Positions 40,601-47,875 of a stretch of 64,000 nt of DNA are shown here, one piece after another. The position numbers and the translations under genes were made by a program. The notes beneath the pieces were generated by a model. It saw nothing but the letters and a program-made list of their open reading frames with translations. It did not search any database and was not told where the DNA came from. How positions within the stretch are numbered: the stretch's first letter is position 1; every line of letters begins with the position of its first letter. The stretch is from Apostichopus japonicus (lineage: Eukaryota > Echinodermata > Holothuroidea > Aspidochirotida > Stichopodidae), in contig NC_092564.1 of the NCBI RefSeq assembly GCF_037975245.1, positions 17,655,984 through 17,719,983 on the forward strand. The letters run 5' to 3'.

Positions 40601-43600
40601 AAGAGAGCATAATTGTTCAAGTTAGCGCAACTTTGGCAAATTGCGGTCAATACAATCATGTTGATGTTTGGGGTTCCTGATGCCATGAATTCCCTGGCGG
40701 AATAGAATGCATAGGAATGGCGTGAACAGCAGTGACATGCTGAGTTTGTCAACAACCTTGGGTTATATGGGGAATAGGTATATTGCTGCAATGACTTGGG
40801 ATGTACGTTTAACTCGCTTGATATGAATAATCTCGGATGTACACGTTACTCAATATTGAAATGAACTCAAGACGTTGATCCCCATGGATTGGTTGCAGCA
40901 TCATGATCGGAACATGTTAGGAAGCATGGTCGGAGTATGGACATTTTACTGAGGTCGGAATGTGAACCGGCAGTACGCACATAAGTCACTTACTAAACAA
41001 CCTTTCAACTTCAAATCATACCTCCTTATGTCAAGTCAAACATCAAAGGTCTTCACTATTACCCCCCCCCCCCCCCACCCCACCATGTTCTGTAAATGTT
41101 TGTTATGATGTCAGTGAGATACAGTCGTTGTTGAAATAGTCACACAAGATATATATTCGGGTATACCACGAGAAAGTAAATGTTTAAAGCAAGCATTAAG
41201 ATCCAGCCTAGGCCCACAGTGCACGATCTACCTATAATCCTAACGTAGTGTACTTATGCATACAAGAATCGGGTCAATTGTTCTTGGCTTGTTAGGAATC
41301 ATAGACATTCCTTTAAAGGTGGTATAGGTCACTTCCGTTACCAGGTATACTATACGTCATCACATATGAATTAATTAATATGTACTTTAGGTACTATAGG
41401 TATGTTGTGATAAAACAAACAAATGAATTGGTGTGAAAGTAATCACGGTTATGTCTTTGGTATAGGTAATCGCATCTGTTTTGCTCCGTGCATAGGCGTA
41501 CGAGGCGGGGGGGGGGCAGGGGGGCAGATTGCCCCCCCCCAAATTTCCAGAGGACAAGAAATTCGGGCAAAAGTCCCGAACAATTCGGGCAGCCTAAGAG
41601 GAGAAAAAATATTCTCCTCTTAGGCTGCCCGAATTGTTCGGGACTTTTGCCCGAATTTCTTGTCCTCTGGAAATATATATATATATAAATATGCAGTAGC
41701 TTGCCCGAATCTTTTTCAAATTTTTGCCCGACAATTCCATGATTTTATTTATTTAGCATCATGATGCCCGAATATTTCCGTGTAACACCACCGTAAGCGC
41801 AGTTTATCTGGGCTACCACGCTTTTTGCACGATCAATTTTTTTCTAACTAGTCAATTGTATACCTGGACCAAGGGCGGCGGAACCGGGGGGCACATGGGG
41901 CACGTGCCCCCACTTTTCCTCAGGTTAAAAATGTGCCTTTTTTCTACATAAAAATTGAGGTGCCTCAAGTTAGCAAGAGGCCAGGGAACCAGAATGAACA
42001 CTCGGGAAGGGCCGTTTCCGGCCATCTGAGGGGTTTGTAAAACCAAAAATTTTCTAGTACGCTCCGCGCCAACCAATGGTGGCGCTCCGCTCAGATAGTC
42101 GTGCGTACGACTTTGCAAATCCTGGCTAAGCCCGTGACTTTTAATGAATTTCTGTGGGTCAAACTCAAAGCTATTTCGAATGGAAAAGATTTGTTAAATA
42201 TTAACAAGAAAAAACTCTAATTCGGAAGATTCCTACATTAGCAACTAGCATGATTTCACCTCATTTTGTCTCAAAAGAAAACTTGTTCATTGTTTCCCAA
42301 TTTGCGCATTGGATATTGCAGTGCTAGTATGCATATTTTCCTTTGAGGGGGGGGGGGGCGTTGATGGAGTGATGTGTTTACACAAATAAGATAATACAAT
42401 AAGAGTTATAAAGGGTACTAAATATAAGGCTGCATCAGTCCAATCGAATATCTGCAAAGTGCCCTTTGATGTCGGTGCCCCCCCCCCCCAAGATTAAAAG
42501 TGCTTCCGCCGACCTTGACCTGGACATCCCCAACATGAGTGTATATAAGAAACGTATTCTTGTTCATGGATGGTGGGGGGGGGGGGTGCCTACAAGCCTA
42601 GAAGAACAGGTTTATCATATTCTTTGTTATATTTTATACTTTTTTGTGAGACAAATTGCAGTCTCACCCGACACAGCGACATTATCCCGCCTACGTGTCG
42701 TTGAACAATGTATGTTTTTCTGGAGGTAGCTGAGTACTGTGTTAAAATAATAAATAAGGTAACTAAATAGGAGCTTAAAAAATATACTGTCCCATTTTTC
42801 CCCTTCAAAGTGATGTTACCATTTTTTCTTCTTCTAATTTACCAAATTTTTGGGGAAGTGTAAATTTCTAAAACGTGAGATTATAAAATAAAGAATGTTT
42901 AGATGCAACTTGCAAGGCCTCAGAAGTGCCGTTTCCGGTAATCTGAGAGGCATTGTGTGCCAAAAATTTTCTTGTACGCTACGCGCCAACCGATGGTGGC
43001 GCTCCGCTTAGATAGTGTCACGGGAACTTTCGGGCACAAAAAGTTCTGCCCCCCAAACTGAAATGGTCCCGTACGCCTATGGCTCCGTGTCGTGGGAATT
43101 AGATTTTTTTTTTTGCAAAGCATGCACAGTGTCACATAAACCAACGCAGTATAGTTACTTGATTCAATCGAAAAGGAAATGAAAATTTCATGTAATTGAA
43201 ATGATGGAACGAAACATGTTATCTTGAGTAACAATGGACTAATTCGGTACACGTGTGCAAGATTGTATAAAACAAGTCATTACAAGGCATCGCTAGTTTT
43301 ATTGCAAATTTTGTTTGATAAGCTGCAGCCAACATGGATAATGTAATATTCACCTTGTTGTATGTAGAGTTACATTTATCCCATGATGTATTGCTTTTGT
43401 ATGTGTGGTCTACACAGGGCCAAGTGGTGTATGTTTCAAGGAGAGATTTTGTTATTATTAATATTATGTTTATTTGCTATTGCTGACGATTGCGAGTTAT
43501 GTTGACAGCTTTGATTTGATTTGGTGAGAGTGTGTGCATGGGTGCATATAAACCGAAACAAACTACTCCGTTTCGTTAATTATACTACATTACTTAGCAT

Positions 43601-45212
43601 GACTATCATATTAATGTACGTTCAGTTGTTATTAGCTGTTTGTCAAATACGACGATGATATAGGCTACCTCGAGGGCTTTCAAGAACATTGGTCAAGATC
43701 GGCTCTTCAGTAATTTTATACGACTTATACCGTTATTTACAAGCGTAAAACTGTTACGACAAGATTCAGCCCGATCGAACCCCGCCCTAATCACCCAAAC
43801 CCCTCCCCTCCCACACCCCTCTCCTGTCTTAGTGGTGTTCGATCTCAATGTAACAAACTGGGATTGCAGACGCTGCATCGGTTGCAGTCTTGCTATATGA
43901 TACCGTTTAATTACGTTGCATAATCGACTCAAAGGACCACCTATATGCGTGTCCCAATAATTAGTCTCATATAACACAAATATTGATGGCGTAGCCTGAT
44001 ATAACAAGGGACTGCAGCGAGCCCTTCCTTACTCCACGACCAGTTACTCAGTAATGCCCATATAAGGAAATTGGTTAATATGTTGAACACGTTCGAATTT
44101 TCCTTTTGATGGGGATCATTGGGGTAAATACACAGAGGTCCATGCGTACATACCTGTGCCATGGGTTTGTCGGGACTATACAAGACATGCATAGCAATAA
44201 CAATTCATGAATATCTAAGGCTACATGGTCTACAACTTTCAAAAGATTTAGCTAGATTACACAGACCTAATGTGATATTGACTATTGCATAATTCATATT
44301 TCAATTATTTCATTTTGTAACTTTTTTCATGTCTTACTGTCTTCCATATCACAGCTCAAAGTCACGTGCAGTGTTTGTCCTCATTTTTTTTTCAGATACA
44401 GAAAAGTTCGGTTTTCAGGGATGTATACTTTACATAAGATGTACTTTGTATATAATGTTACCCTCTGCAATAATGCAACTATACTTTTTCTGACACATGC
44501 TATATAATGTCCATGTCACCCTTGGCAACGCCGTCTATAATCCGATTCAAAAAGGGTTACAATAACATGGACAATTTTATATTGGCAGTCTGAGATGCAT
44601 TGTGTTTGCGTGTAATATAAGCCTCCATATGAGGTTTACCAATTTGTTTCATAATCCAGAGGATGTTTTGAGGATGACTGTCGGTACAATATTAAGTTCG
44701 ATGTGTTGAAATCAATTAAAAAAAAACACTTTTAGCAAGTCCAGGTTTTATTTCTGTAGCACTATTGAGAAATGATCCTTTAAAAGAGCTGAGGTTCATC
44801 AATTGAAACGACTGGATTATATGTATTTATTCTAATACACAGACCGTTAGGTCAATGCCTTAGATGCAATATTAGACTCAATGGGGAAATATAAGATGAT
44901 ATTGCCTAAAATGACATGTGCTGCATGGGGTAGAAACTTGTCAAAGACAAATGGTGTTGAATGTCAATCAACAGGCTAGGAATTTAATGCAAATTTTTAC
45001 CAGAATGCTTAGATTATGTTCCTCTTTGATATATCAAAATAAATTTTGACCTGGACTATTCTTTTAAGCGTTAAAGGCATGTACCGGGGAGCAGAAGTCG
45101 TCTTCATTTTAGTCTTAAAGGAGCATTCCGAGGGATTTAACATAATATTAAAGTTGAATATCTTGAACTCCTAAAGAAAGAGTTATAGAAGCATTACTAG
45201 GTCTCAATCTTT

Positions 45213-45261
<49 letters not shown>

Positions 45262-46089
45262 TTGGACTATAACATATCGAGACTAAAATTCTACGTAAAG
45301 TCATTCGTTAAGTTGTTATTACTGACCTAATAATGTAAGTTCGTTTCACGACTACAAATGTGGAGATGTGTGTTGTACAAATACTTTTATCGTCAGTCAT
45401 TTGTAGCTGACAAAAGTGTCTTCAGAAATACCCTATAGGGAGCATTTGAGAGGAATTACAATTATTTGTCGATGTTGATATATGTAGCAGTATGTGTAAA
45501 GTACGTATGTTTCTTCTCTTTGGAAACATGAATAAAACGAACGTTAATTCATTCCACATTAGTAACGTATATACGACCAGGCCGTAGACGGTCTGTTTCT
45601 TAACCATCTTGAAAAGTGTTTTTTTTTTACATTTTATCATATTACTAATGTAAACTGAATAGTGTACTGGTTTTACGTCGGAAAGAATGAAAGGGTTTGA
45701 ACAGTGTGGAATGTCATGGAATTCCTAGTAAAACAATTTTCATACCGAAACAGCCTTTCATTTTATGCCGACAAAGAACAATCAGCAAGTTAAGGTTTAA
45801 TTAACCTACTGAGGTATATTTGCTTGTTGGTATCATCAGATGTGAACTAGAAAGTATGACCTCGTTTTAATTAAGGGTGACAAAAAGCAATGACAAAACT
45901 AACAGTGTAACGTATAAACAAATGGAGAATCGAGAAATAAACATATTTTGTACAAAACATTCATTTATTTCCAACTATTTATTTATTTGAAACTGAGTAA
46001 CAACTACTATATGTGTTCCACTAGTCTCAACTATGCTTCTCACCTATATACATACATCCAATGACTATTCAGCTACTGATACCTATATT

Positions 46090-46156
<67 letters not shown>

Positions 46157-47408
46157 CCATAAAATGAATATAATGCTACTGATACCTATATTCAATGCGC
46201 GTCTCACCTGTTTTACTTGATTATCTTCAGTTAAATCTGCGTAGTAGTCCCATGATGCTTCAATCCATCCGGGAAGTTTGTTTTCAGCACGTCTATTGTA
46301 ATCTTGAAGGAATGCTTTTGCCTCTTCCTCGTCACCTTGACCATAGGCAGAGTCCATTGAGCAGAAGAAGCAAAGGATTCCGATGAGGAAGACCTTGAAA
46401 ACAGAAAATATGACATTTTGAAATATCAGTTGACTCGGTGGTCCAAATTTCCAAGCGATACAGGCAGAGGAGTCGAGAACTTTTGTTGGGCCACGAGAAC
46501 TATTATATCACAGGACCCACTCTTTGTACCCTTCATTTTCAAAAAATACGTATGATGAAAATGAGAATACATGTACTATTCGGTACCCCCCATATTATCT
46601 TGAGGCCACTTCATTACTTTTTTTTGACCACTTAATCGACTGCAGAACCCGAGACTATACCCGCCTTGTTCCCTTTTCCGCTTCTCGCCAGGCCATAATA
46701 CAGATTTGAACTTTCTCACACCCATGATCATTTTTCCAACAACACAACAAATTTAACTGGCTGCTACATCATGCGTGGAGAGTAACTTTAGATCATCGAA
46801 ATAGAAACACGAACTTAGAAATTCAATGCAAAAGATTGAAAAGGAATCCAACCAATATATTAAATTTGTGGGACACAAACAATTTCTGTACAAGATTATA
46901 CAGTTAACAATAACCAGCTGATAATTAAGGTGAAACCAGTTAATTGTATAAATTTCATAGTCATATTGAGTGGTACCAGCTTGTGTGAGACCATGGTTTC
47001 TGTTTTAATTGTTGTTGTTGTTTTAAACCATACTTTGAACAGCCAACCGCTGATCCTCTATATCGAAGCTTTGTTTACATATATGCAATATGTACTGCTC
47101 TCATTAAGCTTCAAGGGTTTCAAGGTTTGGTAATCATGGACTCTTTGTCTACCCCACAACTGTATCACACAACATTAATTAAACAAAAGACACACATACA
47201 AATAAAAACAGAAACAATAGTACAATAGTAACAGTGTTATATATAGCTTCTCCCTGTACGATGTCCCTACAGGCTTGTATCCACGTTTTACAGTTTGGAA
47301 ATGACTTTTATGTATATGGAAAACTTATTACCCATGTAAAGGATGTTTAATATGTTGTAACATGGTCATAGTTCTTACCTTGTAAATAGTTATGTACTTC
47401 ATCTCCAT
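8161..47408 (-). CDS. ACE-A: complete ACE-like (peptidase M2) gene encoding a zinc-less pseudoenzyme, 14 coding exons
   Basis: The spliced product is about 623 residues, the size of a single-domain secreted ACE such as insect Ance. It has a signal peptide (residues 1 to about 28, exons 1-2) and then one M2 domain. All introns are GT-AG and exon phases join in frame (0,0,0,1,1,1,0,2,2,1,2,2,2). The three ACE disulfide pairs are kept ([10 protein letters not shown] in exon 8 with SC in exon 9; LC and EC in exon 13). The HEMGH motif is YLMGR (residues 375-379), so both zinc histidines and the catalytic Glu are lost. The third ligand, GFHEA in active ACE, is AFQAA with Ala403. HASAW is TAGVW and NMWAQ is SMAGH. 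Lys503, His505, Arg514 and Tyr515 (human testis ACE K511, H513, R522, Y523) remain, and Tyr520 is Phe. Other zinc-less ACE paralogues are known (nematode ACN-1, some fly Ance genes). Binding or scaffold function is inference. Identity as an ACE homologue is very sure. Confidence 0.93.
8324..9235. repeat. 131-bp tandem array derived from the 5' part of ACE-A exon 14
   Basis: The plus-strand phrase CTTGCTTCCTGCGAAGACC recurs at about 8460, 8590, 8721, 8852, 8984 and 9115 (variants). The matching bases in the true exon start at 8324. Each unit contains roughly the first 45 bases of exon 14, its acceptor region and part of the intron. Most copies have lost the acceptor AG; the copy at 9115-9162 keeps TTTTACAG and then runs into a stop. 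Confidence 0.85.
9809..9931 (-). CDS. ACE-A exon 13 (third disulfide)
   Basis: 123 bases, phase 2 to 2. It encodes [20 protein letters not shown] and then [20 protein letters not shown]. It keeps the Arg-Tyr pair (human R522, Y523) and the Cys pair of the third disulfide. Acceptor CATCTTACAG, donor AT|GTAAGC. Confidence 0.94.
10192..10226 (+). other. G-quadruplex-prone G tract
   Basis: Four or more runs of five to six G separated by single T (GGGGGTGGGGGTGGGGGTGG). It lies in ACE-A intron 12 and reads as C-rich in the sense of that gene. Confidence 0.6.
10392..10490 (-). CDS. ACE-A exon 12 (AAKYHV)
   Basis: 99 bases, phase 2 to 2. It encodes [20 protein letters not shown] then [11 protein letters not shown]. 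Lys and His of the substrate-binding KxH motif are retained, but VPYI is IPFL, so the Tyr520 equivalent is Phe. Donor GAG|GTAAAT. Confidence 0.94.
11112..11256 (-). CDS. ACE-A exon 11
   Basis: 145 bases, phase 1 to 2, identical in length to the ACE-B exon. It encodes [20 protein letters not shown] and [20 protein letters not shown], matching ACE DINFLMKMALDKIAFxPF and RWxVFDG...YNxxWW. NSS is a possible N-glycosylation site. Confidence 0.93.
11382..11427. repeat. (TA)n microsatellite in ACE-A intron 10
   Basis: Uninterrupted TA repeat of about 45 bases. Confidence 0.95.
11648..11710 (-). other. G-quadruplex-prone tract on the ACE-A sense strand
   Basis: Repeated CCCACCCC units on the plus strand give many G4 runs on the minus strand, the sense strand of ACE-A intron 10 pre-mRNA. 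Confidence 0.55.
12166..12281 (-). CDS. ACE-A exon 10 (third zinc ligand lost)
   Basis: 116 bases, phase 2 to 1. It encodes [20 protein letters not shown], aligned to [20 protein letters not shown] of ACE-B. The Glu zinc ligand is Ala (codon 12254-12256), and the preceding His is Gln. Donor GACG|GTACGT. Confidence 0.95.
12708..12815 (-). CDS. ACE-A exon 9 (zinc motif lost: YLMGR)
   Basis: 108 bases, phase 2 to 2. It encodes [20 protein letters not shown] followed by [16 protein letters not shown]. The HEMGH position (12752-12766) reads TAT TTG ATG GGC AGA, so H, E and H are Y, L and R. The flanking AH, MG and NY residues are kept, which makes the alignment unambiguous. The intron that follows is absent from ACE-B, where this exon and the next are fused. 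Confidence 0.95.
13108..13280 (-). CDS. ACE-A exon 8 (substrate backbone site altered)
   Basis: 173 bases, phase 0 to 2, the same length as in ACE-B. It encodes [19 protein letters not shown] and then [11 protein letters not shown], where active ACE has VCHASAWDF. The Cys of the second disulfide is kept, but His353 is Thr and Ser355 is Gly (human numbering). Confidence 0.94.
13328..13367 (+). other. G-rich tract in ACE-A intron 7
   Basis: GGCGGGGCGGGGGGGATGGG-type sequence with several G4+ runs, about 50 bases upstream (on the minus strand) of the exon 8 acceptor. Confidence 0.55.
13599..13696 (-). CDS. ACE-A exon 7 (NMWAQ replaced by SMAGH)
   Basis: 98 bases, phase 1 to 0, the same length as in ACE-B. 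It reads [20 protein letters not shown] where active ACEs read NMWAQxWxxxxDLVxPFP. Trp279 and Gln281 (human testis ACE; Gln281 binds the peptide carboxylate) are Ala and His here, a first sign of a lost substrate site. Confidence 0.93.
14599..14790 (-). CDS. ACE-A exon 6 (GAYWRSWYE to GPIPAHVLG)
   Basis: 192 bases, exactly the length of the matching ACE-B exon, phase 1 to 1, acceptor TATTCTTAG, donor CTCG|GTAATG. It carries LHAYVRRKL and [13 protein letters not shown], two of the most conserved ACE stretches. The Arg of YVRRKL corresponds to chloride-ligand Arg186 or its neighbour in human ACE (inference from alignment by eye). Confidence 0.94.
15422..15898. mobile_element. Foldback element with long inverted arms in ACE-A intron 5
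   Basis: The left end CCGATACTCAT and right end ATGAGTATCGG are inverted, and similarity continues for about 110-120 bases (phrases AGTACAGTAACTAC, CATGTTAC, CGGTTGTGGG, CATGAACAGTA). A third, inner inverted copy of the arm (about 15530-15585) pairs with the left arm, so the left third is itself a hairpin. No coding sequence. A clear target duplication was not found. Confidence 0.7.
16309..16452 (-). CDS. ACE-A exon 5
   Basis: 144 bases, phase 1 to 1, acceptor AAACACAG, donor ACG|GTAAAT. It encodes [20 protein letters not shown], aligning with the ACE segment around human LLWAWEGWRDKAG, and ends at LVAEAN, the counterpart of AARLNG. The bases downstream read on as open sequence but are intronic by homology. 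Confidence 0.87.
16453..18121 (-). other. ACE-A introns 3 and 4
   Basis: AT-rich intron sequence around exon 4. Minus-strand frames at 16953-17322 look plausible by length only and have no ACE similarity. Nothing else is recognised. Confidence 0.5.
17409..17499 (-). CDS. ACE-A exon 4 (first disulfide)
   Basis: 91 bases, acceptor ATGGACAG with a weak pyrimidine tract, donor CCAG|GTAATC, phase 0 to 1. It encodes [18 protein letters not shown], matching the ACE Y-S-x-x-x-V-C-x(6)-C-L region that forms the first disulfide (human C152-C158). Confidence 0.87.
18122..18280 (-). CDS. ACE-A exon 3
   Basis: 53 codons, acceptor TTTTGTACAG, donor GAT|GTACGT, phase 0/0. It corresponds to the ACE segment after the N-terminal lid helix, with [21 protein letters not shown] resembling the conserved stretch around the second and third helices. 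It is separated from exon 2 by the 27.9 kb intron that holds the four plus-strand genes. Confidence 0.85.
19600..19735. repeat. (TA)n tract, interrupted at its right end
   Basis: About 75 bases of pure TA followed by about 55 bases of imperfect TA/TTTATA repeat, roughly 250 bases upstream of PPxY-1. Confidence 0.95.
19980..20390 (+). CDS. PPxY-1: small single-pass membrane protein with three PPxY-type motifs
   Basis: 136 residues. No signal peptide is evident. Residues 5-31 form one hydrophobic helix, followed by basic RLKKLRK, which predicts N-out/C-in topology. The tail holds PPGY (71-74), PPPY (106-109) and PPTY (118-121); PPxY binds WW domains, for example of Nedd4-family ubiquitin ligases. 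The tail has many Ser/Thr/Tyr. A splice acceptor (CCCCCTTGTTACAG) ends at 19927, so at least one 5' non-coding exon lies upstream. M1 or M2 could start. An overlapping upstream ATG (19973) opens a different frame. AATAAA lies at 20452. It lacks the YVKWDG block of the three other genes and may be a distant member. Family not recognised. Confidence 0.75.
   Translation: MMSAAFWVALLLIIAFVVFSTILLILYCIVFAYNRLKKLRKAVLSVTGHDNNTTTDDHNERIGSSRDPNAPPGYVDSLSHPVYNISSMYPLPDLEEARTTEDLSRPPPYSSEPDSYSPPTYYEVSTSYTESNEMLR
20452..20457 (+). terminator. Candidate poly(A) signal of PPxY-1
   Basis: AATAAA 62 bases after the stop codon of PPxY-1 on the same strand. Confidence 0.45.
20721..20786 (-). repeat. tRNA-like head of a SINE, or tRNA pseudogene
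   Basis: The minus strand reads GGAGTGTTAGCTCAGTGGTT (A-box like) and later GAGTTCGAGTC (B-box like). The termini GGAGTG and CACTCC pair as an acceptor stem, and CCTT/AAGG could bracket an anticodon-like loop. The T arm does not pair well, so a tRNA-derived SINE head is more likely than a working tRNA. A (TG)n tract lies at 20514-20555. Confidence 0.6.
20787..23941. other. Gap between PPxY-1 and PPxY-2
   Basis: Unassigned sequence with a C-run at 22185 and a C/A-rich stretch at 23500-23640. At least one 5' exon and the promoter of PPxY-2 should lie here or further left, but they could not be pinned down. Confidence 0.4.
23967..24419 (+). CDS. PPxY-2: single-pass membrane protein with PPTY and the YVKxDG block
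   Basis: 150 residues: short N-terminus, helix at about 7-29 ([17 protein letters not shown]), then [15 protein letters not shown], a basic cytosolic anchor with one Cys near the membrane. A low-complexity N/S/Q linker follows, then PPTYEWV (74-80) and [20 protein letters not shown] with THTALG, ending in an acidic tail. The splice acceptor TTTTCATTTCAG ends at 23941, 25 bases before the ATG. An upstream ATG at 23942 opens a 14-codon frame that overlaps the true start. AATAAA lies at 24599. Function unknown; WW-domain ligand by motif (inference). Confidence 0.82.
   Translation: MAVSLTEILIIIFFVVIILFGTFVGIRYMIEGKICPMKRRRRSNQRRPRSNANQSSNPQNSRSAQGNGSPNEGPPTYEWVNEHSNSKTIAYIDSDGKVRYVKYDGEGPVPTHTALGYFHDGMTKQFQRELMEIEILEENHESPNRSVHTE
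24599..24604 (+). terminator. Candidate poly(A) signal of PPxY-2
   Basis: AATAAA about 180 bases after the PPxY-2 stop on the same strand. Confidence 0.4.
24620..30062. other. Gap between PPxY-2 and the palindrome element
   Basis: AT-rich. It includes the orphan exon candidate (27255-27312). Open frames at 26595-27148 and 27757-28059 have no recognisable domain or splice support. Nothing else is called. Confidence 0.4.
27255..27312 (+). CDS. Orphan candidate exon encoding an acidic peptide
   Basis: A polypyrimidine-rich acceptor (CCTTTTCTGCCTCAG) and a donor (CA|GTGAGT) bracket 58 bases that read [18 protein letters not shown] in one frame (entry phase 1). It lies between PPxY-2 and PPxY-3 on the same strand and could be an alternative or upstream exon. 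No homology is recognised, and a chance match to splice signals cannot be excluded. Confidence 0.3.
30063..31818. mobile_element. TIR-bounded element with two arrays of CATG-centred palindromes
   Basis: The left terminus contains TATATGGCAAGCCAATTGCT (30087-30106) and the right terminus its inverse with one change (31771-31790); outer bases also match imperfectly. Just inside each end lies an array (30110-30540, 31360-31755) of about 16-20 bp near-palindromes such as CGATAAACATGGTTTATCG, with AAACATGG/CCATGTTT in both orientations. A separate inverted-repeat element (30548-30874) sits in the middle. No coding frame is credible. Confidence 0.75.
30548..30874. mobile_element. Nested MITE-like element with arms of about 75 bp
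   Basis: The left arm (CCCAATTATAGCACACTATA... GATTACGTATTCGACCTGC ... GGTCGTAAAT) is matched in inverse at the right (GGTCGTAAAA, GATTACGTAATCGACCTGC, CCCAACTATAGCACGCTAT). Arms are about 85 percent alike by eye. Length about 327 bp with no coding sequence. Confidence 0.75.
32105..32569 (+). CDS. PPxY-3: single-pass membrane protein with PPSY and the YVKWDG block
   Basis: 154 residues from the ATG at 32105, chosen because a splice acceptor (GTTTTTATACAG) ends at 32103; the open frame extends five codons further upstream, into the intron. Residues 5-28 are hydrophobic ([20 protein letters not shown]), followed by [11 protein letters not shown] with several membrane-proximal Cys that could be acylated (inference). 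A Gly/Pro/Ala linker with a GRPGRP repeat leads to [13 protein letters not shown] (PPSY 82-85), then [17 protein letters not shown], and an acidic Ser-rich tail. It is closest to PPxY-4 (PNGxPPPxY, QHxxAP, VKWDGxG, PTRTVLG). Function unknown. Confidence 0.85.
   Translation: MEVYFGQALFILGIVMPMVIVCCLRWICVNYKRNHGANPTNAGSAASAAGQPGRPGRPATVQEVHGLHRTMSYFDPPNGDPPPSYETVLQHSSAPTLTYVDEGGHAKHVKWDGTGSIPTRTVLGQYNPAYEMAEDSSSLEQDLADNTPSVASNE
32570..40097. other. Gap between PPxY-3 and PPxY-4
   Basis: AT-rich. A 24-base direct duplication (TGTATTTGTCCTCAATCGGC...) lies at 34356-34402. Open frames at 33263-33607 and 36618-36875 lack recognisable features. The 5' exon(s) of PPxY-4 are expected here. Confidence 0.4.
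40114..40545 (+). CDS. PPxY-4: single-pass membrane protein with PPTY and the YVKWDG block
   Basis: 143 residues from the ATG at 40114, 16 bases after a strong acceptor (TTCTATCTTTATCTCAG, ending at 40097); the same frame is open for 36 codons upstream but that part is intronic. Helix at about 5-23 ([20 protein letters not shown]), then [16 protein letters not shown] with membrane-proximal Cys and a basic cluster. [12 protein letters not shown] places PPTY at 69-72, followed by [20 protein letters not shown] and a strongly acidic C-terminus ([17 protein letters not shown]). It belongs with PPxY-2 and PPxY-3. No poly(A) signal was picked out with confidence. Confidence 0.85.
   Translation: MGDDFFLLLGILLFLVVFVYWICVPCGKHHPRRSERTGRTISRRPHIGTMFGFRETGQSHLGFPNGEPPPTYQWVVQHANAPLVAYVNEVTGHVEYVKWDGAGPVPTRTVLGILNEGLEEEDSHSNEEADSVEEGTTPEATVT
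40546..41482. other. Gap downstream of PPxY-4
   Basis: Unassigned sequence with a C-run at 41060-41086 and no further gene signal. Confidence 0.4.
41491..43081. mobile_element. hAT-like element, 1.6 kb, with perfect 8-bp target duplication
   Basis: It begins CATAGGCGTACG and ends with the inverse CGTACGCCTATG. GCTCCGTG flanks it on both sides (41483-41490, 43082-43089). G/C-runs lie inside both ends. It contains a 63-bp-arm palindrome (41543-41674) and two copies of the GCGCCA hairpin core (about 42000-42104 and 42919-43017), so it is probably a composite. No transposase frame. Confidence 0.85.
41543..41674. repeat. Near-perfect palindrome, 63-bp arms, 6-base spacer
   Basis: From ATTTCCAGAGGACAAGAAAT on the left, the right arm returns exactly to ATTTCTTGTCCTCTGGAAAT. 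The spacer is about 41606-41611. Such a hairpin would be extremely stable as RNA or cruciform DNA. Confidence 0.92.
44985..45075. repeat. Dispersed repeat, copy 1
   Basis: The phrases ATGCTTAGATTATGTTCCTC, ATATCAAAA and TTTTGACCTGGA..ATTCTTTTAA recur in the same order at 51135-51225, about 85 percent alike by eye. Confidence 0.8.
45214..45262. repeat. (TA)n microsatellite
   Basis: TA repeat with a single TG interruption. Confidence 0.95.
46090..46154. repeat. (CA)n(TA)n compound microsatellite next to ACE-A exon 2
   Basis: About 20 bases of CA followed by about 44 bases of TA, 54 bases past the exon 2 donor in intron 2. Confidence 0.95.
46208..46393 (-). CDS. ACE-A exon 2 (signal peptide core and N-terminal helix)
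   Basis: 62 codons, acceptor TTTTCAAG, donor CAG|GTGAGA, phase 0 on both sides. It encodes the hydrophobic signal core ([12 protein letters not shown]), a likely cleavage near SAYG/QG, and the ACE N-terminal helix with the hallmark YNRRAEN and [15 protein letters not shown]. It abuts an (AC)n(TA)n microsatellite just downstream in intron 2. Confidence 0.9.
47379..47408 (-). CDS. ACE-A exon 1 (start codon, n-region of signal peptide)
   Basis: Thirty coding bases read [10 protein letters not shown] and end at a donor AAG|GTAAGA, phase 0. Joined to exon 2 they place a short charged n-region before the hydrophobic [12 protein letters not shown], making a normal signal peptide. A second ATG at 47402 (M3) could also serve as start. 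The exon is called from phase, donor and signal-peptide logic; it is too short to prove by homology. Confidence 0.65.
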
Positions 47409-47533
47409 CTCCAGTAAAGTTGTTGTTACTCCCTCCAATGACAATTTATAACAAATGATATATGCGTTCGCCCGTAAAAGAGAACACGGCTTATAGGCTT
47501 TGCTTCAAGTAACGTGTTCGTCTAATACTTTAG

Positions 47534-47545
47534 ATTATATATAAT
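47534..47545 (-). promoter_or_regulatory. TATA-like element upstream of ACE-A
   Basis: ATTATATATAAT lies about 130 bases upstream of the ACE-A start codon, leaving room for a short 5' UTR. It is palindromic and AT-rich, so chance occurrence is possible. Confidence 0.25.
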
Positions 47546-47875
47546 ACTTTAGATTATAGATAAAGATTACTCTTCCCTTGCAGCTGGCGATTAGAGTCTG
47601 GTCGTGGATTAAATATTTTACTAAAGATACCTTGTTAAAGGGTTCAAATGATATTCAGTGGCCTTCTTTGTTCAATTGTTCGATAGCGCGGTATTTTGCC
47701 AGTTGTTCCGGAGATGCGAACAGGCTAGTTTACACAAGTGTTGTAAGTTACATCGCTGACTAAGCTCCATTAGTGTAGCTATTAATGGGATACGTAATAT
47801 CACATGAAACTCCTGTAGTCCTTACGATTGCATTGTTTTCGACCCCCTTTTCCGCCCAATTCATACCTAAGTGTA

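Larger units (their letters stand above)
43090..46089. other. Gap at the left of ACE-A exon 2
   Basis: AT-rich. It holds one copy of a dispersed repeat (44985-45075) and a (TA)n tract (45214-45262). No gene is recognised. Confidence 0.4.
18281..46207 (-). other. ACE-A intron 2, about 27.9 kb, hosting four opposite-strand genes
   Basis: Bounded by donor CAG|GTGAGA (46207) and acceptor TTTTGTACAG (18281), both phase 0. All other ACE-A introns are roughly 0.2-1.9 kb. It contains the four PPxY membrane-protein genes on the plus strand, the palindrome-array element at 30.06-31.82 kb, a 1.6 kb hAT-like element at 41.5-43.1 kb, and otherwise unassigned AT-rich sequence. Confidence 0.8.
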
